Made by a program: the position numbers and the translations under genes. Positions 1 to 8,170 of a stretch of DNA of 40,536 bases are shown in pieces (position 1 is the first letter of the stretch; the number at the start of each line of letters is the position of its first letter). The stretch comes from UBA6921 sp031363085 (GTDB lineage: Bacteria > Pseudomonadota > Gammaproteobacteria > SG8-11), in the NCBI GenBank assembly GCA_031363085.1, contig JANLTU010000112.1, positions 1 through 40,536 on the forward strand. The letters are read 5' to 3'. The notes beneath the pieces were generated by a model. That model saw only the letters and a program-made list of their open reading frames with translations. It was not told the DNA's origin and searched no databases.

Positions 1-1736
1 GCATCGCGCAATTAATCGCAGCACGCACCGTCATCGGCGAGGCTTCCAACGCGCGCGAGCTGCATTACGCAGACATCATGATCCTGGTGCGTAATCGCAC
101 CCATGTGCACGCTTACGAGTCGGCGTTACGCGCGGCCGGCATTCCTTACATCGGTGCTGATCGCGGCACCCTGCTCGACAGTCTGGAAGCACGCGATTTG
201 GTCGCCCTGCTGGATAGTCTGGTAACGCCGTTCGACAATCTCGCCCTCGCGGCTGTGTTGCGCAGCCCGATCTTCGACTGCTCCGACGCCGACCTGATGT
301 TATTGGCAAGCTCAGGCACCGGCCGCTGGATGCAGCGCCTGACGGTGCTCGCACCGCAGCTTTCGGAAACCCATTCGCTGCGGCGCGCGCAGCGTTATCT
401 GCACACTTGGCGCGCGGCGGCGGAACGCTTGCCAACCCACGATTTACTTGATCGCATCTACCACGAAGGGCGTCTCGTGGAACGCTATCAAGCCGCGTTT
501 GCGCCTCATCTGCACGCGCGCTTGCGCGCCAATCTCACCCGCTTCATCGAACTGGCGCTGGAACTCGACAGCGGACGCTACCCCAGCCTGCCGAATTTTC
601 TACAACGCTTGCGCGACGCACGCCGGGGCAGCGACGACGCCCCCGACGAAGGCGAAACCGGTGCCGCGCGCGCCTGTGTGCAACTGCTTACCATCCACGC
701 GGCCAAGGGGCTGGAGGCGCCGGTAGTTTTCATTGCCGACGCGGCCAATCCACCGCGCACGCGGCGCGGCGCACATGCGCTGGTGAACTGGCCACCGGCA
801 GCGGCGCGCCCGGAATGTTTCATTCTTACCGGCAAAAAAGATCAGCTTGATGCGTTCAGTCGCCAAGCACTGGCGCTCGACGAACTGGCGCAGCAGCGCG
901 AAGAATTAAATCTGTTGTACGTTGCGATGACGCGCGCGCGGCAAATGTTGTTTGTCTCCGGGTGTACCCCCAAACGCGGAGCCGAGCTCGGCTGGTATGG
1001 CGCGGTCTGCGCCGGCCTGAAAACGCGGCTCGCCGAGCCTGACGCACTGGTGCTGGAGTCGGGTACACCGGCAGCCTCTACAGCCGCATTCGTTGTCGCG
1101 CCCACAGCGCTAATGACGGTCGATCCGCGCCTGTCGCAGCCACTGGTTCTCGACGCGATGCAACTTGAAATTGCACCCAGCCATAGCGCCGATGGCGCCT
1201 CCCCCCAAAGCCTCGATGATGACGCCCAATTGCGCGGTTTGGTCATCCATCGTCTGCTTGATTTGATGACACGCGTGCCGCAGACGAGCGACGCCGCCAT
1301 GCGGCAACAAGTGGCAGCAGAGTTTCAGTGCGGTAACGGCGAACCATCGTTTAAGGAGTGGTGTGACGAAGCCGCGCGGGTGGTACGCCATCCTGAATTT
1401 CAAGCGTGGTTTAACCCCCGCCAATACCAGAGCGCGTACAACGAAGTCGCATTAGTCTACGAGCATGACAATAATGTCGTGCATGGAGTTATTGATCGCG
1501 CCGTCGTTGTGAATAATGACCACGTCGTGGTGCTCGATTACAAAACACACCGAGCCGCGCGCCCGGAAAATCTACAGGAGTTTGCCGATCTTTACCGCGA
1601 ACAAATGCAGAGGTATACGGTAGGTTTGCAACAGGTCTGGCCGAGCCGCAGGGTGCGCAGCGTACTTTTATTTACATCCTGCTGTGCCAGCATCAAGCTT
1701 AGCGCCAACGAAGGAACTATGGCGCTGCCACCATGA
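1..1736 (+). CDS. addA: AddA-like UvrD-family helicase/nuclease, C-terminal part (5' end outside the window)
   Basis: The reading frame is open to the first base of the window, so this is the C-terminal part (about 577 residues) of a larger protein. It carries late superfamily-1 helicase motifs: motif V around LLTIHAAKGLEAPVVF and motif VI around LNLLYVAMTRARQML. A C-terminal RecB-type nuclease region follows, with GVIDRAVV, VVVLDYKT and a QM(x)2Y segment, the usual Asp / Asp-x-Lys / Gln-Tyr pattern of the AddA and RecB nuclease domain. This combination is typical of AddA, the helicase-nuclease subunit that works with AddB in double-strand break resection. A partner addB would be expected upstream and is not visible. 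The gene is convergent with dsbC, with only about 80 bases between them. RecB is the main alternative, but the spacing of motifs fits AddA better. Confidence 0.85.
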   Translation, partial: IAQLIAARTVIGEASNARELHYADIMILVRNRTHVHAYESALRAAGIPYIGADRGTLLDSLEARDLVALLDSLVTPFDNLALAAVLRSPIFDCSDADLMLLASSGTGRWMQRLTVLAPQLSETHSLRRAQRYLHTWRAAAERLPTHDLLDRIYHEGRLVERYQAAFAPHLHARLRANLTRFIELALELDSGRYPSLPNFLQRLRDARRGSDDAPDEGETGAARACVQLLTIHAAKGLEAPVVFIADAANPPRTRRGAHALVNWPPAAARPECFILTGKKDQLDAFSRQALALDELAQQREELNLLYVAMTRARQMLFVSGCTPKRGAELGWYGAVCAGLKTRLAEPDALVLESGTPAASTAAFVVAPTALMTVDPRLSQPLVLDAMQLEIAPSHSADGASPQSLDDDAQLRGLVIHRLLDLMTRVPQTSDAAMRQQVAAEFQCGNGEPSFKEWCDEAARVVRHPEFQAWFNPRQYQSAYNEVALVYEHDNNVVHGVIDRAVVVNNDHVVVLDYKTHRAARPENLQEFADLYREQMQRYTVGLQQVWPSRRVRSVLLFTSCCASIKLSANEGTMALPP

Positions 1737-1814
1737 GCTTTTTTACCGCCAAGATTGCATCGTACTGCACACGCCTAATTGTCGACACCCGAGCATCAGG
1801 GATGTGCTGTTCTA

Positions 1815-2561
1815 TTAATTCTTCGCAGCAATATTTTTCTTGTTTTCATCAATGAGCTGCACCAGTTGCGCCGCATTCACATAACCTGGCACTACCACGC
1901 CGTTTTCGAGCACCAAGGTCGGTGTGCCGCTCACACCAACGGCTTCACCGGCGGCCATGTGCGCATCCACCGGGCTATTACACTTCTTTTCTTCAACTTT
2001 TCCGCCGGCTTTAGCCGCCGTCAATGCCGCTTTACGGTCGGCTGCACACCACACACCCACCGCTTTAAAATAGGACGGTGTGTTTTTCCCGGAACGCGGG
2101 TAAGCCAAGTAACGAATGCGTATGCCCTTGTCCAGATACGACTGCATTTCACTGTGCAGCTTGCGACAGTAGCCGCAATCGATATCGGTAAACACAGTCA
2201 GCGTATAATTAGGGGTCTTGGGTTCGAAAACAATCATGCTGGCCGGATCGATACCCTGGATGGTTTTCAAGCGCCCCACCGAGCGGCGTGCCTCGGTCAG
2301 GTTTTGCCGCGCGCCGACATCGTAAACGTCGCCTTCCAGCAGATATTTGCCATCCTTCGAGACATATAACACCTGCGAGCCGATCAAGACCTCATAAAAA
2401 TTCGCCATGGGTGCGGGCACGATGGCGTCGGGTGTCGCACTCGGCATCACCTGCGCAACTGCGTGTTTGACAGTCTCGATATCAAGCTTGTCATCAGCAA
2501 CGCTGGAAATGGTCAGCGTAGCAACGAGGCCCGCAAGTAGGGTGGAAATCAGGTGTTTCAT
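1815..2561 (-). CDS. dsbC: DsbC-type periplasmic thiol:disulfide isomerase
   Basis: About 248 residues. The ATG at 2561 is chosen because it starts a signal peptide (MKHLISTLLAGLVATLTISS, likely cut before ADDK or DDK) and has a GAGG ribosome site upstream; the open frame extends 22 codons further but without signal character. The N-terminal dimerisation region is followed by a thioredoxin fold with the active site CGYC (C129 and C132), a second cysteine pair near the middle of the fold, and a cis-proline loop GVSGTPTLV. DsbC isomerises wrong disulfides in the periplasm and is kept reduced by DsbD. It lies downstream of xerD on the same strand, matching the xerD-dsbC neighbourhood known from Escherichia coli. 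Confidence 0.95.
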   Translation of the reverse strand: MKHLISTLLAGLVATLTISSVADDKLDIETVKHAVAQVMPSATPDAIVPAPMANFYEVLIGSQVLYVSKDGKYLLEGDVYDVGARQNLTEARRSVGRLKTIQGIDPASMIVFEPKTPNYTLTVFTDIDCGYCRKLHSEMQSYLDKGIRIRYLAYPRSGKNTPSYFKAVGVWCAADRKAALTAAKAGGKVEEKKCNSPVDAHMAAGEAVGVSGTPTLVLENGVVVPGYVNAAQLVQLIDENKKNIAAKN

Positions 2562-2720
2562 GCAGAACCTCGTCGTGGGGGGAAATGTAATCGGATCGAT
2601 TGTTTCACGAGCCTCGTGGCAATCCAACCGATGGAAAACGATGTTGTGATGTTATCGGCAACGATGAATTTCCGTGCAACGACTATATGAGGCTGAAATT
2701 ACGGAGGAGTTCCATGGGTA

Positions 2721-3662
2721 TCAGCCCCGTGGATGATGCAATTCGTGGAACTCCTTCAACCGTTCCCGCGCAATGTGGGTGTAAATCTGAGTCGTGGATA
2801 AATCACTGTGGCCTAACAACATCTGCACCACACGCAGATCCGCACCGTTGTTAAGCAGATGCGTCGCAAAGGAGTGGCGCAACGTATGTGGCGACAAAAC
2901 TTTGTTGATTGCAGCCGTGACCGCGTAACGCTTGATCAGATACCAGAACGCTTGCCGAGTCATACATTCGCCGCGCCGCGTGATAAACAGATACTCGCTG
3001 CCATGCCCCTTGTTCAGTTGTGCGCGACTGTCGAGCATGTAGTCGCGCAACCAACGTAAAGATTCTTCATTGAGCGGCACCAGACGCTCCTTGCCGCCCT
3101 TGCCGATCAAACGCACCACGCCCTGCTGCATGTTGACCTGAGATACTTTCAGCGACACCAACTCCGTTACGCGCAGGCCGCTTGCGTATAGCAACTCCAG
3201 CATGGTGCGGTCGCGCATACCCAATACGTGCTGGGTGTCGGGCGCCTCCAACAGCCCTTCGACTTCAGACTCGGTCAGCGCCTTGGGCAAGCTGCGTCCC
3301 AGCTTGGGCGCATCAATGCGCAGGCTAGGATCACCCTGTAAACGCCCCTCGCGCACCAAGTGTTGATAAAATCGCCGGATGCTCGACAATAAGCGTGCGG
3401 TGGAGCGTGGTTGCGCGCCACCCTGAGCGCGTTCGCCCAGAAACGTTAACAAGTGTTCGCGGCGCGCGTCGACCAAGTGCGGCGCGGCGCGTAACTGCAA
3501 CCACTTGGCGAGGCCAGACAAATCGTGGCGGTAGGCGCTGATGGTGTTTTCGCTTAAGCCGCGTTCCACCCATAACTGATCGAGAAACGCCTCCACCGCT
3601 TGCACGTCGACTTCCCGCAGCGGCAGTACTTCAGCATGCCTTTTTATTTTTGTTTGCTTCAT
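2721..3662 (-). CDS. xerD: Tyrosine recombinase XerD
   Basis: 313 residues, the usual length with a short N-terminal extension. The N-terminal SAM-like DNA-binding domain is followed by the catalytic domain with all tyrosine-recombinase residues visible: R164 (SGLRVTEL), K188 (GKGGKER), H259-x-x-R262 (HTLRHSF), H285 (LLGHSDLSTT) and the nucleophile Y294 (IYTH). XerD acts with XerC at the dif site to resolve chromosome dimers under FtsK control. The start overlaps the end of ogt by 32 bases, which suggests co-transcription. The synteny with dsbC and the ending HIARERLKEFH support XerD over XerC. A slightly later start is possible because the first dozen residues are not conserved in the family. 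Confidence 0.95.
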   Translation of the reverse strand: MKQTKIKRHAEVLPLREVDVQAVEAFLDQLWVERGLSENTISAYRHDLSGLAKWLQLRAAPHLVDARREHLLTFLGERAQGGAQPRSTARLLSSIRRFYQHLVREGRLQGDPSLRIDAPKLGRSLPKALTESEVEGLLEAPDTQHVLGMRDRTMLELLYASGLRVTELVSLKVSQVNMQQGVVRLIGKGGKERLVPLNEESLRWLRDYMLDSRAQLNKGHGSEYLFITRRGECMTRQAFWYLIKRYAVTAAINKVLSPHTLRHSFATHLLNNGADLRVVQMLLGHSDLSTTQIYTHIARERLKEFHELHHPRG

Positions 3663-4149
3663 GTTTCAGCAGCCACTGCTTGAGTAACAATTCACTTCCG
3701 GCACTTGCTCCCGAAAATCCACCCAGCCCCTGGGCCGCAACCACGCGGTGACAGGGCACCATGATCGCCACAGGATTGGCGCGACACGCTCCGCCCACCG
3801 CTCGCGCCGCACTGTTGAGTCGTCGCGCCAGCTCGCCATAACTACACGTTTCTCCGGCCGCAATCATTTGCAGCGCCGCCCACACGCGCTGTTGAAACGG
3901 CGTGCCGCTTAAGTTGAGCGCTATTGTAAAGCGCCAATGCGGATTGTCGAGATAACGTTGTAGTTGCAGCGCAGCTTCGATTGCCACGGCGCTGGACGCT
4001 ACCCGCTCGAATTTTTCCGTCTCAATGAAGTCAAGCTCCGTCACCGCATACCCGTCGGTGCAGACTCCCACCTGCCACGAACCCACCGGCAGCGGCACCA
4101 CGGCTTCAAACCGTCGCGGCAGCATTGTTGCCTGTGTATCAAGTATCAT
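3631..4149 (-). CDS. ogt: Methylated-DNA--protein-cysteine methyltransferase
   Basis: 172 residues from the ATG at 4149. The open frame continues upstream, but that part runs back through the rplS terminator and into rplS in another frame, so it is not credible; a start at 4125 is also possible. The C-terminal domain has the active-site motif PCHRVV with the acceptor cysteine at about C133, the helix-turn-helix GETCSYGELARRL that inserts into the minor groove, and the GGFSGASAG loop. It transfers alkyl groups from O6-alkylguanine to itself in a single-turnover reaction. It overlaps xerD by 32 bases. Because a strong terminator ends just upstream of the start, its expression must come from read-through or its own promoter. 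Confidence 0.92.
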   Translation of the reverse strand: MILDTQATMLPRRFEAVVPLPVGSWQVGVCTDGYAVTELDFIETEKFERVASSAVAIEAALQLQRYLDNPHWRFTIALNLSGTPFQQRVWAALQMIAAGETCSYGELARRLNSAARAVGGACRANPVAIMVPCHRVVAAQGLGGFSGASAGSELLLKQWLLKHEANKNKKAC

Positions 4150-4162
4150 CGGTTCACAAACG

Positions 4163-4196
4163 AAAAAAGCGCCGCGAAAACTTGCGGCGCTTTTTT
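4163..4196 (-). terminator. Intrinsic terminator of the rpsP-rimM-trmD-rplS operon
   Basis: Two perfectly complementary 13-base arms (4163-4175 and 4184-4196) enclose an 8-base loop. On the minus strand the stem is GC-rich and ends in six U residues. It lies 27 bases beyond the rplS stop codon and 14 bases before the ogt start. The A/T symmetry means it could also work in the opposite direction. Confidence 0.9.
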
Positions 4197-4222
4197 GTTC
4201 GGCTACATAAAACCCGGCGGAC

Positions 4223-4606
4223 TTATTCGGCTGCCTCAGTGCTTGCCGCTGAAGCGGTGCCGGTGAGCTTTTCTTTGATGCGCGCCGACTTGCCTGAGCG
4301 CTCGCGCAGGTAGTACAACTTGGCGCGACGTGTATCACCACGACGCTTCAGCTCAATCGATTGAATGCTCGGGCTGTAGGTCTGGTACACGCGCTCTACA
4401 CCTTCGCCGTGCGAAATCTTGCGCACCGTGAACGCGGAGTTCAGTCCGCGATTCCGCTTGGCAATCACTACGCCTTCGAACGATTGCAGACGCTCGCGTT
4501 CACCTTCCTTCACTTTAGATTGCACCACCACGGTATCACCGGTGTCAAACTCCGGCACCACGCGGGTCATTTGTTCTTTTTCAATCTGCTCGATGATGTT
4601 GCTCAT
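4223..4606 (-). CDS. rplS: 50S ribosomal protein L19
   Basis: 127 residues, near the family length of about 115 with a short Ala/Ser/Glu-rich tail. Hallmarks are FDTGDTVVVQSKVKEG, RLQSFEGVVIAKRNRG and the C-terminal KLYYLRERSGKSARI. L19 sits at the 30S-50S interface. It is the last gene of the conserved rpsP-rimM-trmD-rplS operon and is followed directly by a strong intrinsic terminator. Confidence 0.98.
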   Translation of the reverse strand: MSNIIEQIEKEQMTRVVPEFDTGDTVVVQSKVKEGERERLQSFEGVVIAKRNRGLNSAFTVRKISHGEGVERVYQTYSPSIQSIELKRRGDTRRAKLYYLRERSGKSARIKEKLTGTASAASTEAAE

Positions 4607-4640
4607 AGCACGCTCCGCTCAAAATAAACCGCTACTGTTG

Positions 4641-5390
4641 TTAACTCAACCCGCCTTGCCACTCGCGTATGAAAGCCGCGAGCAGTTCGCGTTCCGCGTC
4701 GCTTAACTTCGCGCCGTCCAACAACTCCGGGCGCCGCAGCCAAGTACGACCCAGCGCCTGCTGTAAACGCCAGCGCGCGATCTGCGCGTGATTACCCCCC
4801 AATAAAACTTCCGGCACTCGCTGGCCTTCGAACTCTTCCGGCCGCGTGTAATGCGGACAATCCAACAGGCCGCGCCCAAATGAATCTTGCTGCGCCGAAT
4901 CCTCGTGCCCCAACACGCCGGGCAACAAGCGCGTCACGCCGTCGATCAGGACCATCGCCGCCAGTTCGCCACCGCTCAGTACGTAGTCGCCGAGGGAATA
5001 TTCCGCGTCGACATCTGTTTCGATCAAGCGTTCGTCGATACCTTCGTAACGCCCGGCCACCAGAATCATGCGCGGCCCTGTTGCCATGGCACGCAGCGCC
5101 GCTTGGTCCAACGGCTGCCCCTGCGGCGAAAGCCCAATGACTTTCGCGTCAGCGCTGCTCGCAGCCCGCGCGGCGCGAATCGCGTCCCGCAGCGGCTCGA
5201 TCATCATCACCATGCCCGGACCACCGCCATAGGGCCGGTCGTCGACGCTGCGATGCCGGTCACGTGCGTAATCGCGCGGATTCCACAGCGCCAGCTCCAC
5301 TAGGCCACGCTCAACTGCGCGTCCGGTCACGCCGTAAGCGCGCACCACGGAAAACATCTCCGGGAATAAACTTACTACATCAAAGCGCAT
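4641..5390 (-). CDS. trmD: tRNA (guanine-N1)-methyltransferase TrmD
   Basis: 249 residues from the ATG at 5390, where the family N-terminus MRFDVVSLFPEMF begins; an in-frame extension to 5429 overlaps rimM and has no family support. The SPOUT-class trefoil knot is visible in RMILVAGRYEGIDERL and YSLGDYVLSGGELA, which bind S-adenosylmethionine, and DRPYGGGPGMVMM near the N-terminus is also typical. TrmD methylates G37 of tRNAs with a purine-ending G36 and prevents +1 frameshifting. It lies 20 bases after rimM and 34 bases before rplS. Confidence 0.97.
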   Translation of the reverse strand: MRFDVVSLFPEMFSVVRAYGVTGRAVERGLVELALWNPRDYARDRHRSVDDRPYGGGPGMVMMIEPLRDAIRAARAASSADAKVIGLSPQGQPLDQAALRAMATGPRMILVAGRYEGIDERLIETDVDAEYSLGDYVLSGGELAAMVLIDGVTRLLPGVLGHEDSAQQDSFGRGLLDCPHYTRPEEFEGQRVPEVLLGGNHAQIARWRLQQALGRTWLRRPELLDGAKLSDAERELLAAFIREWQGGLS

Positions 5391-5410
5391 CGGCCGCTCG
5401 CTGACCCGGC

Positions 5411-5956
5411 TTAAAAATCCGGATCCCAATCCACCACGATTTCGCCGCCCGCCAGATTCACTTCACGCACCACTTGCGCAGGCAGGTACGGAATCATGCG
5501 TTCCCGCTCGCCCTGCACTACCAGCACATCGTTCGCGCCGGTTTCGAATAACTGCGTCACCTGCCCCAACGCGATACCGTTGACCGTGACCACACGCAAA
5601 CCAATTAAGTCGGACCAGTAATATTCGCCCGTTTTCGCCACTGGCAGTTGCGACCGCAGCACGGCAACTTCGGAATGCACCAACGCTGCGGCCTGATCGC
5701 GATCCGTGCAGTCGGTCAAAAACGCAACCACACCTTTCCCTTTTGCATGCCCATCGCGCACTTCGCGCTGCACCCAGATACCGCCCGTCGCAACATACCA
5801 AGGCGAGTAATTCAGGATGTTGGCATACGGCTCGGTGTACGAATACACCTTCAGGCCACCGCGCACACCGAATACTCCGGTGATTTTACCGACCACGACA
5901 ACATCGTGGTCGGCAGGGAGCGCACCGGGCGCTGCAACAGAGCGCGACACCCGCAC
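5411..5956 (-). CDS. rimM: Ribosome maturation factor RimM
   Basis: 181 residues, normal length. The N-terminal RimM domain has VVVGKITGVFGVRGGLKVYSY, and the C-terminal PRC-barrel has YYWSDLIGLRV, GANDVLVV, MIPYLPAQVV and the end VDWDPDF. RimM binds ribosomal protein S19 and assists maturation of the 30S head. It starts 8 bases after the rpsP stop, so the two genes are tightly linked in the operon. Confidence 0.97.
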   Translation of the reverse strand: MRVSRSVAAPGALPADHDVVVVGKITGVFGVRGGLKVYSYTEPYANILNYSPWYVATGGIWVQREVRDGHAKGKGVVAFLTDCTDRDQAAALVHSEVAVLRSQLPVAKTGEYYWSDLIGLRVVTVNGIALGQVTQLFETGANDVLVVQGERERMIPYLPAQVVREVNLAGGEIVVDWDPDF

Positions 5957-5964
5957 CTACTCGA

Positions 5965-6231
5965 TCAAGCTGCGGCTACCGCCACAGTCTGCTTTTTCAG
6001 CTCTTTCGCCAACTGCGCGACACGATCTGAAGGCTGCGCGCCTTTCGACACCCAGTAGGTCATGCGCTCAAAATCGATGCGCGTGCGGGTTTCATGTTCG
6101 CGTGCCATCGGATTAAAAAATCCAATGTGCTCGATGAAACGGCCGTCGCGCTTGCTGCGGCTGTCGGTGACGACCACGTTATAAAACGGGCGGCTTCGAC
6201 CACCACCCCGCGCCAAGCGAATAGTTACCAT
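5965..6231 (-). CDS. rpsP: 30S ribosomal protein S16
   Basis: 88 residues, the family length. The start MVTIRLARGG, the segment FYNVVVTDSRSKRDGRFIEHIGFFNP and the C-terminal SDRVAQL are typical. It is the first gene of the rpsP-rimM-trmD-rplS operon. The roughly 150 bases before it contain a GCTCG-TGGT-CGAGC hairpin in the leader and a TAGAAT (-10-like) hexamer on the minus strand, but no convincing -35. Confidence 0.98.
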   Translation of the reverse strand: MVTIRLARGGGRSRPFYNVVVTDSRSKRDGRFIEHIGFFNPMAREHETRTRIDFERMTYWVSKGAQPSDRVAQLAKELKKQTVAVAAA

Positions 6232-6385
6232 CGCGTTTAATCCCCAATTTCAAAGCTTGAAATAAATAAAAATGCCGCGCTCGACCACGAGCCCGGCTGC
6301 AAAGGTCGCGTATTCTACGTAATTTCCTGGAAAAGAGAAACAACCCGCACAGGTTATTTCGAAGGGGTGAATTTTGGCGCGTCTG

Positions 6386-7075
6386 CTATTTCTTGCGCAA
6401 GCGCAACAAGCCATTTTCATTCAGCATTTCCAGGCGCCCCAGAAACGACATGCCAAGCAGCGCTTCGTGAGGTTCGTTGCTGTCGAGCACGGCGGCTTCA
6501 ACGTTGTGTAATTCGATGCCGCCCACTTTGACACGATCCAGGGTGATCAAATAGCCCACGGTATTACCCGACGCGGTATTGATGGGAATAGGTTTGCCCT
6601 GTGTTTTGAAATCAATACCCAGCCGCCGTGCTTGCATACCGTTGAGCGCAAGCGTGGTTGCACCGGTATCGACTAAAAATTTAACCGCCGCGCCGTTGAT
6701 ACTGCCGAGGCTGTGGTACATGCCCATGGAGTCGCGCGCGATGCGCACTTCGGTTATCGGGGCTGAATTAAATGTGGTGGTCAGCGAACCTGACTGCCCC
6801 AAGCGGTGAATCGAACGTTTTCCGGCGATTTCCAGCACCGCGTAATCTGTTTCCACCGCGAGCAGTTTAACGCCCTCGGGACTGACCTCGGCGAGTGTCA
6901 AGACATGGCGCGATCCATCGATAACCAGCACCGCCTTGTCTTTGAATAATCCCACCACATCGATTTGTGCTGCGTACGCGCCAAAGCCCGCGAGACACAT
7001 GCACACGGCCGCCAATACTTTCACCCATCTGATGATCGTGTTAGAAATTCCCGACGCGACCAAGGAACACGTCAT
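6386..7075 (-). CDS. Periplasmic retropepsin-like aspartic protease
   Basis: About 229 residues from the ATG at 7075. An N-terminal hydrophobic stretch (VKVLAAVCMCLAGFGAYAA) looks like a signal sequence or anchor. The C-terminal half is a single-lobe retroviral-type aspartic protease domain with the catalytic motif FLVDTGATTLAL, a glycine-rich flap region and the closing hydrophobic-Gly segment LLGMSFLGRLEM. Such clan AA proteases act as homodimers. The start is uncertain: the ATG at 7075 shares a CATG with the divergent amidotransferase start, a GTG at 7096 is also in frame, and a GTG directly before the hydrophobic stretch would remove the overlap. The substrate is unknown. Confidence 0.8.
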   Translation of the reverse strand: MTCSLVASGISNTIIRWVKVLAAVCMCLAGFGAYAAQIDVVGLFKDKAVLVIDGSRHVLTLAEVSPEGVKLLAVETDYAVLEIAGKRSIHRLGQSGSLTTTFNSAPITEVRIARDSMGMYHSLGSINGAAVKFLVDTGATTLALNGMQARRLGIDFKTQGKPIPINTASGNTVGYLITLDRVKVGGIELHNVEAAVLDSNEPHEALLGMSFLGRLEMLNENGLLRLRKK

Positions 7076-7775
7076 GCAACCCATATTAATCGTCACTCAC
7101 GTCGACCACGAAGGGCCGGGGTATTTCGCGCAGGTGCTGGACCGCAATTCGATCCCCTACCGCTTGGTTTCTATCGGCCACAGCGAGGTATTGCCTGAAC
7201 ACCCCACTGATTTTAGCGGCTTGGTATTCATGGGCGGGCCGATGAGCGTGAACGATCCGCTGCCATGGATCGAACCGGAACTGAACTTGATCCGCCGCGC
7301 GGTGGCTGCGTCCATCCCGGTGCTCGGCCACTGTCTGGGCGGTCAGCTCATCAGCAAGGCGCTGGGTGGAAGCGTGACGCGCAATCGTGTGCGCGAGATC
7401 GGCTGGTACGAGGTCGAAGCGACACCGGCAGCATCAACTGCTTGGTTCGCCGATTTGCCCGCACGCTTTCGGATGTTTCACTGGCACGACGAAACCTTCT
7501 CGCTCCCTGCCGGCGCCACTCAGTTATTGCGCAACCCGCATTGCGAACAGCAAGCGTTCAGCATCGGCAATACCTTGGCCTTGCAATGCCATATCGAAAT
7601 GACTGAGGCAATGGTACGCAAGTGGGTTGCGAGCGCGCCGGAGGAATTTGTCCATAGGTCCAGTGCAGTACAAAGTGCCGCAGAAATCACCCGTGATTTA
7701 CCCACGCGCATCGCGGATTTACAAGGTGTCGCCGACATTGTCTACGCGCGCTGGTTGCAATCCATCGACCAATAA
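7074..7775 (+). CDS. Class I glutamine amidotransferase (GuaA-like, stand-alone)
   Basis: 233 residues from the ATG at 7074, preceded by AAGGA at good spacing. It is a stand-alone class I glutamine amidotransferase: the oxyanion strand GLVFMGGPMSV, the nucleophile elbow GHCLGGQL and the catalytic histidine in CHIEMTE are all present. This group resembles the amidotransferase half of GMP synthase but lacks the synthetase half, so it probably hydrolyses glutamine or a gamma-glutamyl compound for an unknown acceptor. It is divergent from, and overlaps the start region of, the aspartic protease. An intrinsic terminator starts at its stop codon. Confidence 0.85.
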   Translation: MQPILIVTHVDHEGPGYFAQVLDRNSIPYRLVSIGHSEVLPEHPTDFSGLVFMGGPMSVNDPLPWIEPELNLIRRAVAASIPVLGHCLGGQLISKALGGSVTRNRVREIGWYEVEATPAASTAWFADLPARFRMFHWHDETFSLPAGATQLLRNPHCEQQAFSIGNTLALQCHIEMTEAMVRKWVASAPEEFVHRSSAVQSAAEITRDLPTRIADLQGVADIVYARWLQSIDQ

Positions 7776-7812
7776 AAAACGCTGTGCCGGGGATTCCGGC
7801 ACAGCGTTTTTT
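7774..7812. terminator. Bidirectional intrinsic terminator between convergent genes
   Basis: Perfect 17-base arms (7774-7790 and 7796-7812) with a 5-base loop; each arm ends in an A or T run, so it can end transcription from either side. It closes the amidotransferase gene on the plus strand and the small membrane protein gene on the minus strand. Confidence 0.92.
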
Positions 7813-7827
7813 ACACCACGAATTCGA

Positions 7828-7995
7828 CTAATTCGTTTTCTTCAACGCAGTGGGTGCGGCTGCAATAGCACTATTTGCAGAGTTTTTGGCCAACTGCGCG
7901 TCGGCACCCGCCTGCGCCCGCATGGTAATGATCACACCGACGCCAACGATGATGGCGAGTAAAAACAGAAAATCGGGTTTACGTGTTTTTTTCAT
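7828..7995 (-). CDS. Small single-pass membrane protein, 55 residues, unknown function
   Basis: A 55-residue frame that starts MKKTRKPDFLF and has one hydrophobic segment (FLFLLAIIVGVGVIIT, about residues 9-24) after a Lys/Arg-rich N-terminus, followed by an Ala-rich, mostly polar tail ending ALKKTN. GGAG lies at good spacing before the ATG, and the frame ends just before a bidirectional terminator, so expression is plausible. The positive N-terminus predicts an N-in, C-out membrane protein. I do not recognise the family. It is downstream of the glycerate kinase on the same strand, about 175 bases away. Confidence 0.65.
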   Translation of the reverse strand: MKKTRKPDFLFLLAIIVGVGVIITMRAQAGADAQLAKNSANSAIAAAPTALKKTN

Positions 7996-8170
7996 ATGTC
8001 GCTCCGACCATTTGTAATCTTGGTTGCACGCTAAAACTTACGGCAGATTATGGCGTGTCTTAACTACTATGCTCACTATTCCGCGATTTTCATGTGCATT
8101 CCGCGAACGTGTTCACAATTATTTTGCGGCTGTGACGATGATCAAGGAAACACGGGTTACCGACTCCGGG

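Noticed and set aside
2706..2754. Perfect 9-base inverted repeat around the xerD stop (GGAGTTCCA / TGGAACTCC)
   Set aside because: The loop is 31 bases, part of it is coding and there is no T run; not supported as a terminator.
6312..6340. Promoter of the rpsP operon
   Set aside because: TAGAAT is a fair -10 on the minus strand, but nothing at 16-18 bases upstream resembles a -35, so I did not list it as a feature.
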